Origin: Ruania rhizosphaerae
GTDB lineage: Bacteria > Actinomycetota > Actinomycetes > Actinomycetales > Beutenbergiaceae
Direction of reading: 5' to 3'
DNA: 64,000 nucleotides
Assembly: GCF_009805705.1 (NCBI RefSeq)
Contig: NZ_VSMB01000002.1
Span: forward strand, 421,432 to 485,431
Shown: positions 1 through 7,931 of the stretch, in pieces
Layout: every line of letters begins with the position of its first letter
Numbering within the stretch: the stretch's first letter is position 1
The notes under the pieces: generated by a model
The model's database searches: none
Told to the model about the DNA's origin: nothing
What the model saw: only the letters and a program-made list of their open reading frames with translations
Position numbers and translations under genes: made by a program

Positions 1-734
1 TCGACACGAGCATGGCCGTCGGGCGCTGCCCACCGCCGAGGATCGACCGAGCAGCTTCGTACCCATCCTTCGGCGCGAAGCCGACGGGGCAGACCCACTC
101 CTCACGCACCTCGTGGCCACCGTCGGCCAGCGCCTCACGGAACCCGACACGGCGCTCGTCATCGGCGAAGTAGCCGATGGTGCCGCCGACGAAGGCGATC
201 CGTTCGTGACCCAGACCGGTCAGATAGTCCGTCGCCACGCGGGCACCTCGACGATGGTTGAGCTGGACGCCGCCGCGGTCAGTGGCAGTCTTCCCGTGGT
301 CGAGCTGGACCACCGAGTACTGGCGCTTCGCACTCTTCATGTCCATCTCGAACGTGTGCGGGGACCGGAGCAGCAGTCCGTCCACTCGCCCCTCCCCGAC
401 GAGCTTTCGCAGCAGGTTCGACTCAGGCAGGATCCGATTCGCCTCGGTCAGGATGAGCACATACCCGGTCGCCTCGGCCGCGTCCTGAATACCGCGGAGC
501 ATCTCGGCGTACACCGGGATACCGAGTTGCGGAATCACGCCCGCGACCAGACCGGACTTGGCCAGGCGCAATGACCGTGCCGCATGATTGGGCACGTACT
601 GCATCTCGTCCACGATCCGCAGCACCCGGTCACGGACGGCGGCGCTGGTGCGTACGTGCTTGCTCCCGTTCAGCACGGCGGAGACCACCGAGACGGAGAC
701 ACCGGCCCGCTCGGCCACATCGCGCAAGGTGGTC
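1..734 (-). CDS. LacI-family transcriptional regulator (3' end cut by window edge)
   Basis: A reverse-strand reading frame opens at ATG 734 and runs off the left edge, giving about 244 residues of a family that is usually 330-350 long. The N-terminus begins MTTLRDVAERAGVSVSVVSA, a typical LacI helix-turn-helix, followed by the hinge (YVPNHAARSL) and a periplasmic-binding-protein-like sensor domain (VAGVIPQLGIPVYAEMLRGI, GHERIAFVGG). Such proteins repress sugar operons and release DNA on binding an effector. It is divergent from the permease genes starting at 983. The matched operators at 906-925 and 6090-6109 are the likely targets. The effector is unknown; the family call is firm. Confidence 0.93.
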
Positions 735-863
735 ATGAGAGGGGATGCTAACACCCGGCCGGTTCGTCATCTCCGCAGGTGAGGGCACGATGCAACCTTC
801 AATCTTCAGACCACGAGAACCGGGTTCGGCCACCGGCCCACGCGGTCCGAGGGCGGGTCCACC

Positions 864-892
864 TTGACGAGCGCACCATTGCGGACTAACGT
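864..892 (+). promoter_or_regulatory. Predicted sigma-70-type promoter of the permease genes
   Basis: TTGACG (864-869) and TAACGT (887-892) are separated by 17 bp and lie upstream of the permease start at 983. The spacing is optimal and the -35 box matches the consensus at five of six positions. Transcription would start near 899, just before the operator-like site at 906-925. Prediction from sequence only. Confidence 0.55.
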
Positions 893-905
893 CCCGGAGC
901 AGCAG

Positions 906-925
906 TAGATGCATCGTTAAATCAG
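906..925 (+). promoter_or_regulatory. LacI-type operator (degenerate copy)
   Basis: TAGATGCATCGTTAAATCAG matches the perfect palindrome at 6090-6109 at 15 of 20 positions, with the left half (GATGCATCG) intact. It begins 13 bp after the predicted -10 box, a position where a bound repressor would block transcription. The adjacent LacI gene is the obvious candidate protein. Confidence 0.6.
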
Positions 926-982
926 ATGGATCTCACGCCCACGACCAGGTACGGCCCAAGGATGGGTCGAAAGGAGCGCGGC

Positions 983-2020
983 ATGGCAGTAACCACCGGA
1001 GGTCGAGGTGCACGCTCGCCCCGGCCCGAGGTGAGCGGATCGCCCGACGACGCACCGCCGTCAGGAGGCGCGACGAAGACGAGCCGCTCCCCTGCGCCGA
1101 ACCGGAAGACGACCTGGTGGGCCCGGCTCAAACGGGATAAGTTCCTGCTCCTGCTCGCCGTTCCCGGAGTCTTCCTGGTGCTGCTGTTCCAGTACGTACC
1201 GCTGATCGGCAACATCATCGCGTTCAAGGACTACCAGCCCTACCTCAGCATCTGGGAATCCCCGTGGGTGGGCCTGGAGAACTTCGACATCATCTTCACT
1301 GGCGACCCGGCGTTCATCAACGCCCTGATCAACACGCTGGTGATCTCCTTCGTGCAGATCGTGCTGGTCTTCCCCATACCAATCGCGCTCGCCCTGCTCC
1401 TCAACTCGCTGCTGAGCGAGAAGATCAAGCGGACCGTGCAATCGATCCTGTACCTGCCGCACTTCATGTCCTGGGTGATCGTGGTCGCGACCTTCCAGCA
1501 CATGCTGGGCGATGCCGGGCTTTACAACACCTGGGCCCGCGAGCACAACATCTTCGAGATCAACCTCATCGGCGAACCGGAGCTGTTCATCACGCTCATC
1601 ACCTCGCAGGTGATCTGGAAGGACGCCGGATGGGGAACGATCATCTTCCTCGCGGCCATCTCCCGAGTGAGCATCGAGCTCTACGAGGCTGTGGCCATCG
1701 ACGGTGGCGGGCGCATGCGCCAGCTGTGGCATGTCACCCTCCCGGCGATCCGCGGGGTGATCATTCTCCTGCTCATCCTCAAGCTCGGCGACGTGCTCAC
1801 CGTCGGTTTCGAGCAGATCTACCTGCAACAGGCACCCGTGGGCCGTGAAGCCTCGGAAGTGCTCGACACCTATGTCTACAACTACGGCGTCATCGGCGGG
1901 AACTGGGGCGCCTCGGCCGCCGTCGGGCTGGTCAAGGGTCTGGTGGGCACGTTGCTCGTGCTCGGCGCGAACAAGATCGCGCACCTGTTCGGTGAGAGAG
2001 GGGTGTACTCCAAGTGGTGA
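983..2020 (+). CDS. ABC sugar importer permease, LplB/YteP type
   Basis: 345 residues. An inner-membrane subunit of a carbohydrate ABC importer. The N-terminal 55 residues are polar, then come about six hydrophobic segments starting at KFLLLLAVPGVFLVLLFQYV. The EAA loop that contacts the ATPase is visible as YEAVAIDGGGRMRQLWHVTLP. The start at ATG 983 is chosen over an upstream in-frame ATG at 926 because AAAGGAG (970-976) sits 6 nt before it, and because 926 lies directly against the operator. It overlaps the next permease. No ATPase gene is nearby. Confidence 0.9.
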   Translation: MAVTTGGRGARSPRPEVSGSPDDAPPSGGATKTSRSPAPNRKTTWWARLKRDKFLLLLAVPGVFLVLLFQYVPLIGNIIAFKDYQPYLSIWESPWVGLENFDIIFTGDPAFINALINTLVISFVQIVLVFPIPIALALLLNSLLSEKIKRTVQSILYLPHFMSWVIVVATFQHMLGDAGLYNTWAREHNIFEINLIGEPELFITLITSQVIWKDAGWGTIIFLAAISRVSIELYEAVAIDGGGRMRQLWHVTLPAIRGVIILLLILKLGDVLTVGFEQIYLQQAPVGREASEVLDTYVYNYGVIGGNWGASAAVGLVKGLVGTLLVLGANKIAHLFGERGVYSKW

Positions 2021-2964
2021 CCCAAGCAACTCAGCGCCCCAACGCGCGCACGTCCAAGCCAGGCGGGTCGGATCGCGCGTCCCAGATGCGCCTGATCAAC
2101 GGCGCCAAACCGCCCAATCCGGTAGTGCGCGGCCTCAAGGGCGTCATCCTGCTGATCGCCTGCGCGATGGTGGTGGTGCCGTTCTGGTCGGTCATCGCCA
2201 CCTCGCTCGCGGACCCGGCGCAGGTACTCGCCGAGGGTGGGTACGTGATGTGGCCGAAGGAACCCACCCTGGCGGCGTACGAGGCAATCTTCCGCGGCGG
2301 AGTCGTCACGCGCGCGACGCTGGTCTCGATCTTCGTCACGCTCGTCGGCTCGGGCCTGTCGGTGACGGTGGTGGCACTGCTGGCGTACTCGCTCTCCCGG
2401 CCGGGCAGCTTCGGCAGCAGCAAGATCCTGCTGCTGGTGCTGTTCACGATGCTCTTCAACGCCGGGATGATCCCGAACTACCTGCTCATCAAGGAGCTCG
2501 GGCTGATCGACTCCTACTGGGCGCTGATCCTGCCGACCCTGACGAACGCCTTCCAGATCATCCTGATGCGTGGCTTCTTCCTGGAGGTGCCAGGCGAGAT
2601 CATCGACGCTGCCCGGATCGACGGGGCGGGCGAGCTGCGGATCCTCACCACGATCATGGTGCCGCTGTCGAAGGCAGTGATCGCGGTGATCGCACTGTTC
2701 AACGCAGTGACGTACTGGAACGCGTTCTTCAACGCCGTGCTCTATATCAACTCCACGGAGAAGTGGCCGCTGCAGCTGGTGCTGAGGACGTACGTGGTGG
2801 ACGGGACAGCGGTTCAGGCCGACGTCTCCGGCGAGATGGTCCCGCCCCAGCTCTCACTCCAGATGGCGATCCTGGTGGTCTCACTGGTGCCGATCTGCCT
2901 TGTCTACCCCTTCCTGCAGAAGCACTTCGCCCAGGGCGTGGTGATCGGCGCCGTGAAGGGCTGA
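2014..2964 (+). CDS. ABC sugar importer permease, LplC/YtcP type
   Basis: 316 residues, second permease of the pair. A GTG start at 2014 (or GTG 2017, in a GTGA overlap with the stop of the first permease) implies translational coupling. The first ~45 residues are polar and are followed by about six membrane segments. The EAA motif reads IDAARIDGAGELRILTTIMVPLSK. The C-terminus (FLQKHFAQGVVIGAVKG) is typical of CarB/LplC-type permeases. With the reverse-strand binding protein at 4292-5941 it should form one importer for an oligosaccharide or sugar acid. The substrate cannot be read from sequence. Confidence 0.9.
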   Translation: MVTQATQRPNARTSKPGGSDRASQMRLINGAKPPNPVVRGLKGVILLIACAMVVVPFWSVIATSLADPAQVLAEGGYVMWPKEPTLAAYEAIFRGGVVTRATLVSIFVTLVGSGLSVTVVALLAYSLSRPGSFGSSKILLLVLFTMLFNAGMIPNYLLIKELGLIDSYWALILPTLTNAFQIILMRGFFLEVPGEIIDAARIDGAGELRILTTIMVPLSKAVIAVIALFNAVTYWNAFFNAVLYINSTEKWPLQLVLRTYVVDGTAVQADVSGEMVPPQLSLQMAILVVSLVPICLVYPFLQKHFAQGVVIGAVKG

Positions 2965-3063
2965 ATCGGAGCCCGGGCGCGGCCATCCGGCCGGGCACGG
3001 CGGACTCATCCTGAGCCGACCGACGCCTCCCCCGCACCCACGCGAACTCGCATCCGCTCGCTG

Positions 3064-3137
3064 CCGAATCCCCTTTCCGCCGTCGAACCATCGAGGCACC
3101 GTCCGCAACGCGGCTCGGTGGCGACAAGGGGATTCGG
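3064..3137. repeat. REP-like palindrome, copy 1
   Basis: CCGAATCCCCTT (3064-3075) is repeated in inverted orientation as AAGGGGATTCGG (3126-3137). A related palindrome lies at 4154-4226, and the two bracket the AbiEi-like pseudogene. It may also act as a terminator for the permease transcript, since the last permease stops at 2964. Confidence 0.6.
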
Positions 3138-3242
3138 TGTGCGGGCAGGGGGTGATCCACAGCGGGCCCGAGATGCCCTGGCATCCACAGCCCGGGGTGC
3201 CTCTGCCGGCGGGAGCACCTGCCCGGGTGATCTGCTGCAGCG

Positions 3243-4529
3243 ATGACACCGTCAGCCTGGAACCTCGGCAAGGAGCTCATCACTTACGCGGCCGCCGCCG
3301 AGCTCGGACTCGAGAAGCCGCTGCTTCGCGCCTACCGCGACGGCCGGCTGGAGCGGGTGGCGCGCGGGGTCTACGTCCCCCGCAGCGCGACCACGCGGGG
3401 TTCGGCCGGGCAGCAGCGGGCGAGTTCCTATCTGCACCTCGTGCTAGCGGCGTCCCGACGCCTCCACGCTCCGGTATTCACGAGCTGGTCCGCGGCCGCC
3501 CTGCTCGGGCTACCGATCGTGGGACGGTGGCCGCAAAAGGTGTATGTCATGTCACGCACCGCGCATGGGAAGCGGCGCCGCGGCTTGGTGAGTGTGGCTC
3601 GACGATCCGACGTCGCGGTCACGGCCCGACACGGGATCCATCTCACCGGCGAGGAGTGCACGCTGATCCAGCTCGCCCGACACGCCCCGCTCATCAGTGC
3701 CCTGGTCGCCGCCAACGCCGCATGCCTGACTCGCCGTGAGGACGGCGGCCTCACGACCCTGGCGCGACTGTGGGCCGAGTACGAGCGCCTCCTGCCCTTC
3801 CGCGACCATCGACGTGTGCAGGCGGTCCTCACACGGGTACGCGACAACGCGGAGTCACCGTTGGAGACGCTCAGCGACCTCACCATCGACGAGTTGGGGT
3901 TCGAGCGGCCACGGAACCAGGTGCGATTCGACCTTGCCACCGGTGCTGCGTATCTGGACTTCTACTGGGAGCACGCCAGGGTCGGTGGAGAGGCCGACGG
4001 CGACACGAAGTACCGGATGGTCGGCGACAACGCAGTCGGAGCCGGGTTCCCCCGTCCGCACCTCCCCGTGTGCTGCGGTAGCAGTTCGCGCGGGCGTGAG
4101 AGTCCGCGGGCACCTCACGCAAGCACGCACCGGAAAGCGGTGTGCGGACGCACCGAATCCCCTTTCCACCGCCGAACCGCGGTGGGCAGGGGTGCGGGGG
4201 GGATTCGGCGACGGAAAGGGGATTCGATAGTTCGGTCGGCGCCGGGCGGAAGCCCTCTCCCACCCGGCGCCTGCGGCCTACTCCAGCCGACTCAGCCGTT
4301 GGCCTCGGCGAAAGCAGCCTCGTACTCGGCACGGATGTCGTCGCCGCCTGCCTCACGCCAGGAGGCCACCTCGGCGTCCCACTCATCCAGTGAGCGACGC
4401 CCGGCGATGACGTCGATCTGGAAGTCGCGCAACGCACCGTTGATGGTGTTCCCATCCGTCGCGTCCAGGTTGGAGAACAGCCCCACCGTCGGATCGGGGA
4501 TGACATTCGGGATGACCGTGGACTGGTAG
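3243..4529 (+). pseudogene. AbiEi-like (type IV antitoxin/DUF559-type) gene, C-terminus lost
   Basis: The first ~255 residues look like the actinobacterial AbiEi-like family: a winged-helix N-terminus (LITYAAAAELGLEKPLLRAY, RLERVARGVYVP), then the nuclease-fold-like stretch (SPLETLSDLTIDELGFERP, LDFYWEHARVGGEADGDTKY). Homology stops at about 4015. The residues that normally complete this fold (an EK.RED...LG.R pattern) are absent in all three frames. From there the frame reads through low-complexity sequence and the palindrome at 4154-4226, and finally antisense into the binding-protein gene, stopping at 4529. I therefore regard it as truncated and probably non-functional. No partner toxin gene is present. 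No good ribosome-binding site precedes ATG 3243. Confidence 0.65.
4154..4226. repeat. REP-like palindrome, copy 2
   Basis: CGAATCCCCTTTCC (4154-4167) and GGAAAGGGGATTCG (4213-4226) are perfect 14-bp inverted arms. They share the CGAATCCCCTTTCC core and the following CCGxCGAACC with copy 1. The element lies between the decayed AbiEi-like gene and the stop codon of the binding protein (4292, reverse strand), where it could also end transcription of the latter. Confidence 0.65.
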
Positions 4530-5941
4530 TCGTGCTGGGACCGGGTGGCGGCCTCGTTCCCAGGTGCGTACACGACGCCGTCGGAGTCGGCGAGGTACTT
4601 CACCGGCAGCACCGTCTCCACGCTGCCCTGGTCAGTGAGGATCGGGTCACTACCGTCCAGCTCGTGGTGCACCCCGCCCTCACCGAAGTGACGGAACAGG
4701 TACTCGGCAGTGCCGAACGGCGTGGCGAGGTAGTCGGCGATCGCGAGCAGCTCCTCGATCCGGCCGGCGTCGGCCTGCTTGAACGAGAGCATCCCGGTGG
4801 TGACCGAACCGGCAGTATGACCGCCGGGACCGCCGTCGTAGCCGGGCATCGCCAGCCCCATCGGCTCGTAGCCGGGCACGTCGGCGCCCCAGTCGTAGAA
4901 CTTGTTCCAGCCCGCGGCACCGGCGCGGTTCAGGCTGATGGTGCCGGCGGTGAACCAGTCGTTGCGCTGGTTGTTGTTGGCGCTGAGGGAGTCCGGGTGG
5001 AAGATGCCCGCCTCCCACATCTCGGTGACATCGGCGAGGACCTGCTTGTACTCCTCGGTTTCCATCACGTGGGTGAAGGAGCCGCCGTCCTCCATCCAGG
5101 TGGCGGGCAGGTGGAGCATCTCCTTGACCGCCTGCAGGCCGGCGCCGGGGTCAGCCATCGCCCACCGGTTCTCGCTGGCGTTGGACAGCTCGCCGACGAG
5201 CTCGCGGAACTCGTCATAGTCGGCCGGCTGCTCCGGCAGGCTCATGTCCTGCAGGATGTCGCGACGCGCGAAAAGCACGGTGCCCACCAGTGGCCGGGCG
5301 ATCGGGATACCGAACAGCCGGCCCCCGAAGACGCACGCCTTCCAGCTGACCGTGGGCAGCGCGGCGAGGCCGCTGTACTGCTCCACGGCCGAGCCGCCGA
5401 GATACTCGCTCAGGTCCTGGAACTGTGCGGCGAGCAGGTCAGGCAGATTCGGCTGGGGGGTGCGCACGACCGTCATGTCCGGGACGTCACCACCGGCAAT
5501 AGTGGTGGCGAACTTGTTCGGGTAGTCCCCACCGGGTGAGTAGGTGAGGTCGAGCTCGACTCCGAGCTTCTCGTTCAGGGTCTGCCAGTAGGCGTTCTGC
5601 CCGAGGCCCGGCGCGGCCGCGTCCCAGGTGAAGGTGAGCGCCGAGACTGTCCCGCCCTTTCCGGGCGCCTCGCTGTGCACCTGGACCGGGTCGGCCGGGT
5701 AGCTCAGGAACCCCGCCTGTACTCCCGCCTCGGATCCGGGCAGGTCGGGCTCGACGAAGGAGCTCGCGACGAAGTTCGGGATGACCTCGCTCGGAGCGCT
5801 CCCGGCCGACGGGTCAGGCGCACCGGTCTCCTCGCCGGAGGACGAACTTCCGCATGCTGCCAGCGTTCCGGTGGTGCCGAGAAGTGCGGCACCACCGAAA
5901 CCTTGAAGAATCCGACGCCTACTGATCGCGGTTCCACTCAT
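4292..5941 (-). CDS. Extracellular sugar-binding lipoprotein (family 1, LplA type)
   Basis: 549 residues, long as usual for partners of LplB/LplC permeases. The start at ATG 5941 follows a GGAGGT ribosome-binding site. The N-terminus carries a twin-arginine-like signal (SRRRILQGFGG) and a lipobox (GTLAAC) with the lipidated cysteine at residue 30, so the mature protein should be anchored outside the membrane. The body has the family 1 pattern (ADPGAGLQAVKEMLHLP, WEAGIFHPDSL). It is transcribed divergently from the acetyltransferase fusion at 6177. A strong promoter and a perfect operator lie upstream, leaving a leader of about 170 nt. It presumably feeds the permeases at 983-2964. Confidence 0.92.
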   Translation of the reverse strand: MSGTAISRRRILQGFGGAALLGTTGTLAACGSSSSGEETGAPDPSAGSAPSEVIPNFVASSFVEPDLPGSEAGVQAGFLSYPADPVQVHSEAPGKGGTVSALTFTWDAAAPGLGQNAYWQTLNEKLGVELDLTYSPGGDYPNKFATTIAGGDVPDMTVVRTPQPNLPDLLAAQFQDLSEYLGGSAVEQYSGLAALPTVSWKACVFGGRLFGIPIARPLVGTVLFARRDILQDMSLPEQPADYDEFRELVGELSNASENRWAMADPGAGLQAVKEMLHLPATWMEDGGSFTHVMETEEYKQVLADVTEMWEAGIFHPDSLSANNNQRNDWFTAGTISLNRAGAAGWNKFYDWGADVPGYEPMGLAMPGYDGGPGGHTAGSVTTGMLSFKQADAGRIEELLAIADYLATPFGTAEYLFRHFGEGGVHHELDGSDPILTDQGSVETVLPVKYLADSDGVVYAPGNEAATRSQHDYQSTVIPNVIPDPTVGLFSNLDATDGNTINGALRDFQIDVIAGRRSLDEWDAEVASWREAGGDDIRAEYEAAFAEANG

Positions 5942-6089
5942 GACCAACCTCCAGCTCTGTGGCTTCGCTGCGCTCTGGTGCACGGTCGCGGAGAGGGGCT
6001 TCCGCTCTCGTGCGGGTACGGGATGGGTCGTGCTGTCGAGCGGCGGGCGATGCGACCAGCCACACAGTGCCACATCGAACCGTCACTCT

Positions 6090-6109
6090 TTGATGCATCG
6101 ATGCATCAA
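6090..6109. promoter_or_regulatory. LacI-type operator (perfect palindrome)
   Basis: TTGATGCATCGATGCATCAA is a perfect 20-bp palindrome. It starts 11 bp downstream of the predicted -10 box of the binding-protein promoter. The arrangement and the half-site match the site at 906-925 in front of the permeases. A LacI-family dimer is the natural reader. Confidence 0.75.
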
Positions 6110-6120
6110 CGTGTAGCGTG

Positions 6121-6150
6121 ACTCTAGCCACAGCGACGAGACAACGTCAA
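6121..6150 (-). promoter_or_regulatory. Predicted promoter of the binding-protein gene
   Basis: On the reverse strand TTGACG (6150-6145) and TAGAGT (6126-6121) are separated by 18 bp. Initiation would fall near 6113, immediately before the palindromic operator. The -35 hexamer is the same as at the permease promoter. Confidence 0.6.
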
Positions 6151-6176
6151 GGCCGACTCGAGGAGCCACCCACCCG

Positions 6177-7856
6177 ATGAGTGACCACACCACCGGACTG
6201 ATCGACGCGGAACCCGACTTCAACACCTGGGCGTTCTGGTCCACAGCGAGTGCGGAGCAGCAGCAGGCGCAGCGTGCACGCCTGCACGCCCTCGCCGACG
6301 GCGGAGCTCACCTTGGCGAGAACTGTGTGGTCTCCGAGTGGGCCGCCTGCTACCCCGACTCGCTCACGCTCGGGGATCGCTCGTACCTGGCGGCCTTCAG
6401 TTACGTGACCGGAGATATCGAGATCGGGGCCAACTCGACCGTCAACGCCTACGCCGTCGTCCGCGGGACGATCCGGATCGGTGACGGCGTGCGGATCGGC
6501 GCCCACACGGCGCTGCTGGGCTTCGACCACACCTTCGCCCCCGACCGCCCGGTGCACGAGCAACCGGTGACGAGCACCGGCATCTCCATCGGCGACGACG
6601 TCTACATCGGCTCCCACGTCAGCGTCGTCGACGGCGTCACGATCGGAGCGCACAGCGTCATCGGCGCTGGATCCGTCGTCACCAAGGACGTCCCGGAGTG
6701 GTCGATCGTCGTCGGAAACCCGGCCCGGCGCATCCGCGACCGCCGCGACCGCAGTGACCGCAGTGACCGCACTGACAGCCGTGACGGTTCGTCCTCCCCG
6801 TCCGACGCCCTCGCCCAACTCGCCGACCGGGCCCGCGAGGACGCGTCAACACTTCTCGCCCGCTGCTGGGACGAGACCGACGGCACCTTCTCGAACACCC
6901 CGGGAGCCGATCCCACAGTGCGGGCACTGTGTGACGCCGTCGAACTGGCCGACCTCCTCGGCCTCGGTGTTCCCGAGCAGATCGGGCGGGAGGAGATCGT
7001 CGAGACGCTGACTCGCTCCCAGGACCCGGCCACCGGCCTGATCCCGCAGCTCCGCAGCACGATCGGGCAGGCCGCGACGGAACCGACCGCGGCAGATCTG
7101 GGCGGCGGTCCCATCCGATACCACCTGCTGTGCGCCGGATACGCGCTCGACCTGCTCGGAGAGCGGTTCACCCATCCGATCCGCGTGGTGGATGAGTTGC
7201 GCGGGGACGCGATGATCGCCGCACTCGAACAGCAGCCATGGTCCGAGCGCGCCTGGGGCGCAGGCGACTGGGTCGACTCGGTCGGCACCGCCCTGCTGTG
7301 GAACCGCGCCTGGTTCGGCCTCGCCGGGCCGCTGGAGACGCTGATCGGCTGGCTGCACCTGAACGTCGACCGAAGCTCGGGCATGTGGGGCTCACCGCAA
7401 CCCAGCGACGGGCTGCGGCAACCGGTGAACGGCTTCTACCGGCTCACCCGCGGGACGTTCGCACAGTTCGGTCTGCCGCTGCCACAGCCGGAGCGCACGA
7501 TCGACACCGTCCTTGCCCACACCCGGGACGACCGCCGGTTCGCACCCGGTCGCGCCACGGCCTGCGACGTCCTCGACATCGCCCACCCACTGTGGCTCGC
7601 CGGCCACCAGACGAACCACCGCCGCAGTGAGGTACGCGCCTGGGCGGCCGCGCAGATACCGCGACTGGTGAGTGCCTGGCGCCCCGGCGCCGGGTTCGGC
7701 TTCGCACAACGCGCCGATGCGCGCGGCGATGCCACCCCGAGCCTGCAGGGCACCGAGATGTGGCTCGCGATCGCGTGGTACCTGGCCGATCTGCTCGGGG
7801 AGTCCGGAGCCCTCGGCTATGAGCCACGCGGGGTGCACCGGCCCTGGGCGCGCTGA
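6177..7856 (+). CDS. Hexapeptide (LbetaH) acetyltransferase fused to a helical C-terminal domain
   Basis: 559 residues. Residues ~45-185 are left-handed beta-helix hexapeptide repeats (IEIGANSTVNAYAVV, IRIGDGVRIGAHTALLG, VTIGAHSVIGAGSVV) ending in VVGNPARRI, as in maltose/galactoside-type O-acetyltransferases that use acetyl-CoA. A short charged linker of DRS/DRT units (~189-203), encoded by 9-bp repeats at about 6740-6775, leads to a ~350-residue Trp- and Leu-rich region. That region resembles an alpha/alpha-barrel (WGAGDWVDSVGTALLWNRAW, GMWGSPQPSDGLRQPVNGFY), but I cannot name its family. It is divergent from the binding-protein gene and shares its operator region. The first domain is firm; the role of the second is unknown. 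Confidence 0.75.
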   Translation: MSDHTTGLIDAEPDFNTWAFWSTASAEQQQAQRARLHALADGGAHLGENCVVSEWAACYPDSLTLGDRSYLAAFSYVTGDIEIGANSTVNAYAVVRGTIRIGDGVRIGAHTALLGFDHTFAPDRPVHEQPVTSTGISIGDDVYIGSHVSVVDGVTIGAHSVIGAGSVVTKDVPEWSIVVGNPARRIRDRRDRSDRSDRTDSRDGSSSPSDALAQLADRAREDASTLLARCWDETDGTFSNTPGADPTVRALCDAVELADLLGLGVPEQIGREEIVETLTRSQDPATGLIPQLRSTIGQAATEPTAADLGGGPIRYHLLCAGYALDLLGERFTHPIRVVDELRGDAMIAALEQQPWSERAWGAGDWVDSVGTALLWNRAWFGLAGPLETLIGWLHLNVDRSSGMWGSPQPSDGLRQPVNGFYRLTRGTFAQFGLPLPQPERTIDTVLAHTRDDRRFAPGRATACDVLDIAHPLWLAGHQTNHRRSEVRAWAAAQIPRLVSAWRPGAGFGFAQRADARGDATPSLQGTEMWLAIAWYLADLLGESGALGYEPRGVHRPWAR

Positions 7857-7931
7857 CCGCAGCGGCCCAAGGCGCACAAGTGGGCCCCTGGCCAGGCCGA
7901 GGAGCCGTGGGATCCGGCAGCGCCGTGGAGC

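Noticed and set aside
926..982. Upstream start for the first permease at ATG 926
   Set aside because: It would add 19 residues, has no ribosome-binding site and abuts the operator. ATG 983 has AAAGGAG at correct spacing.
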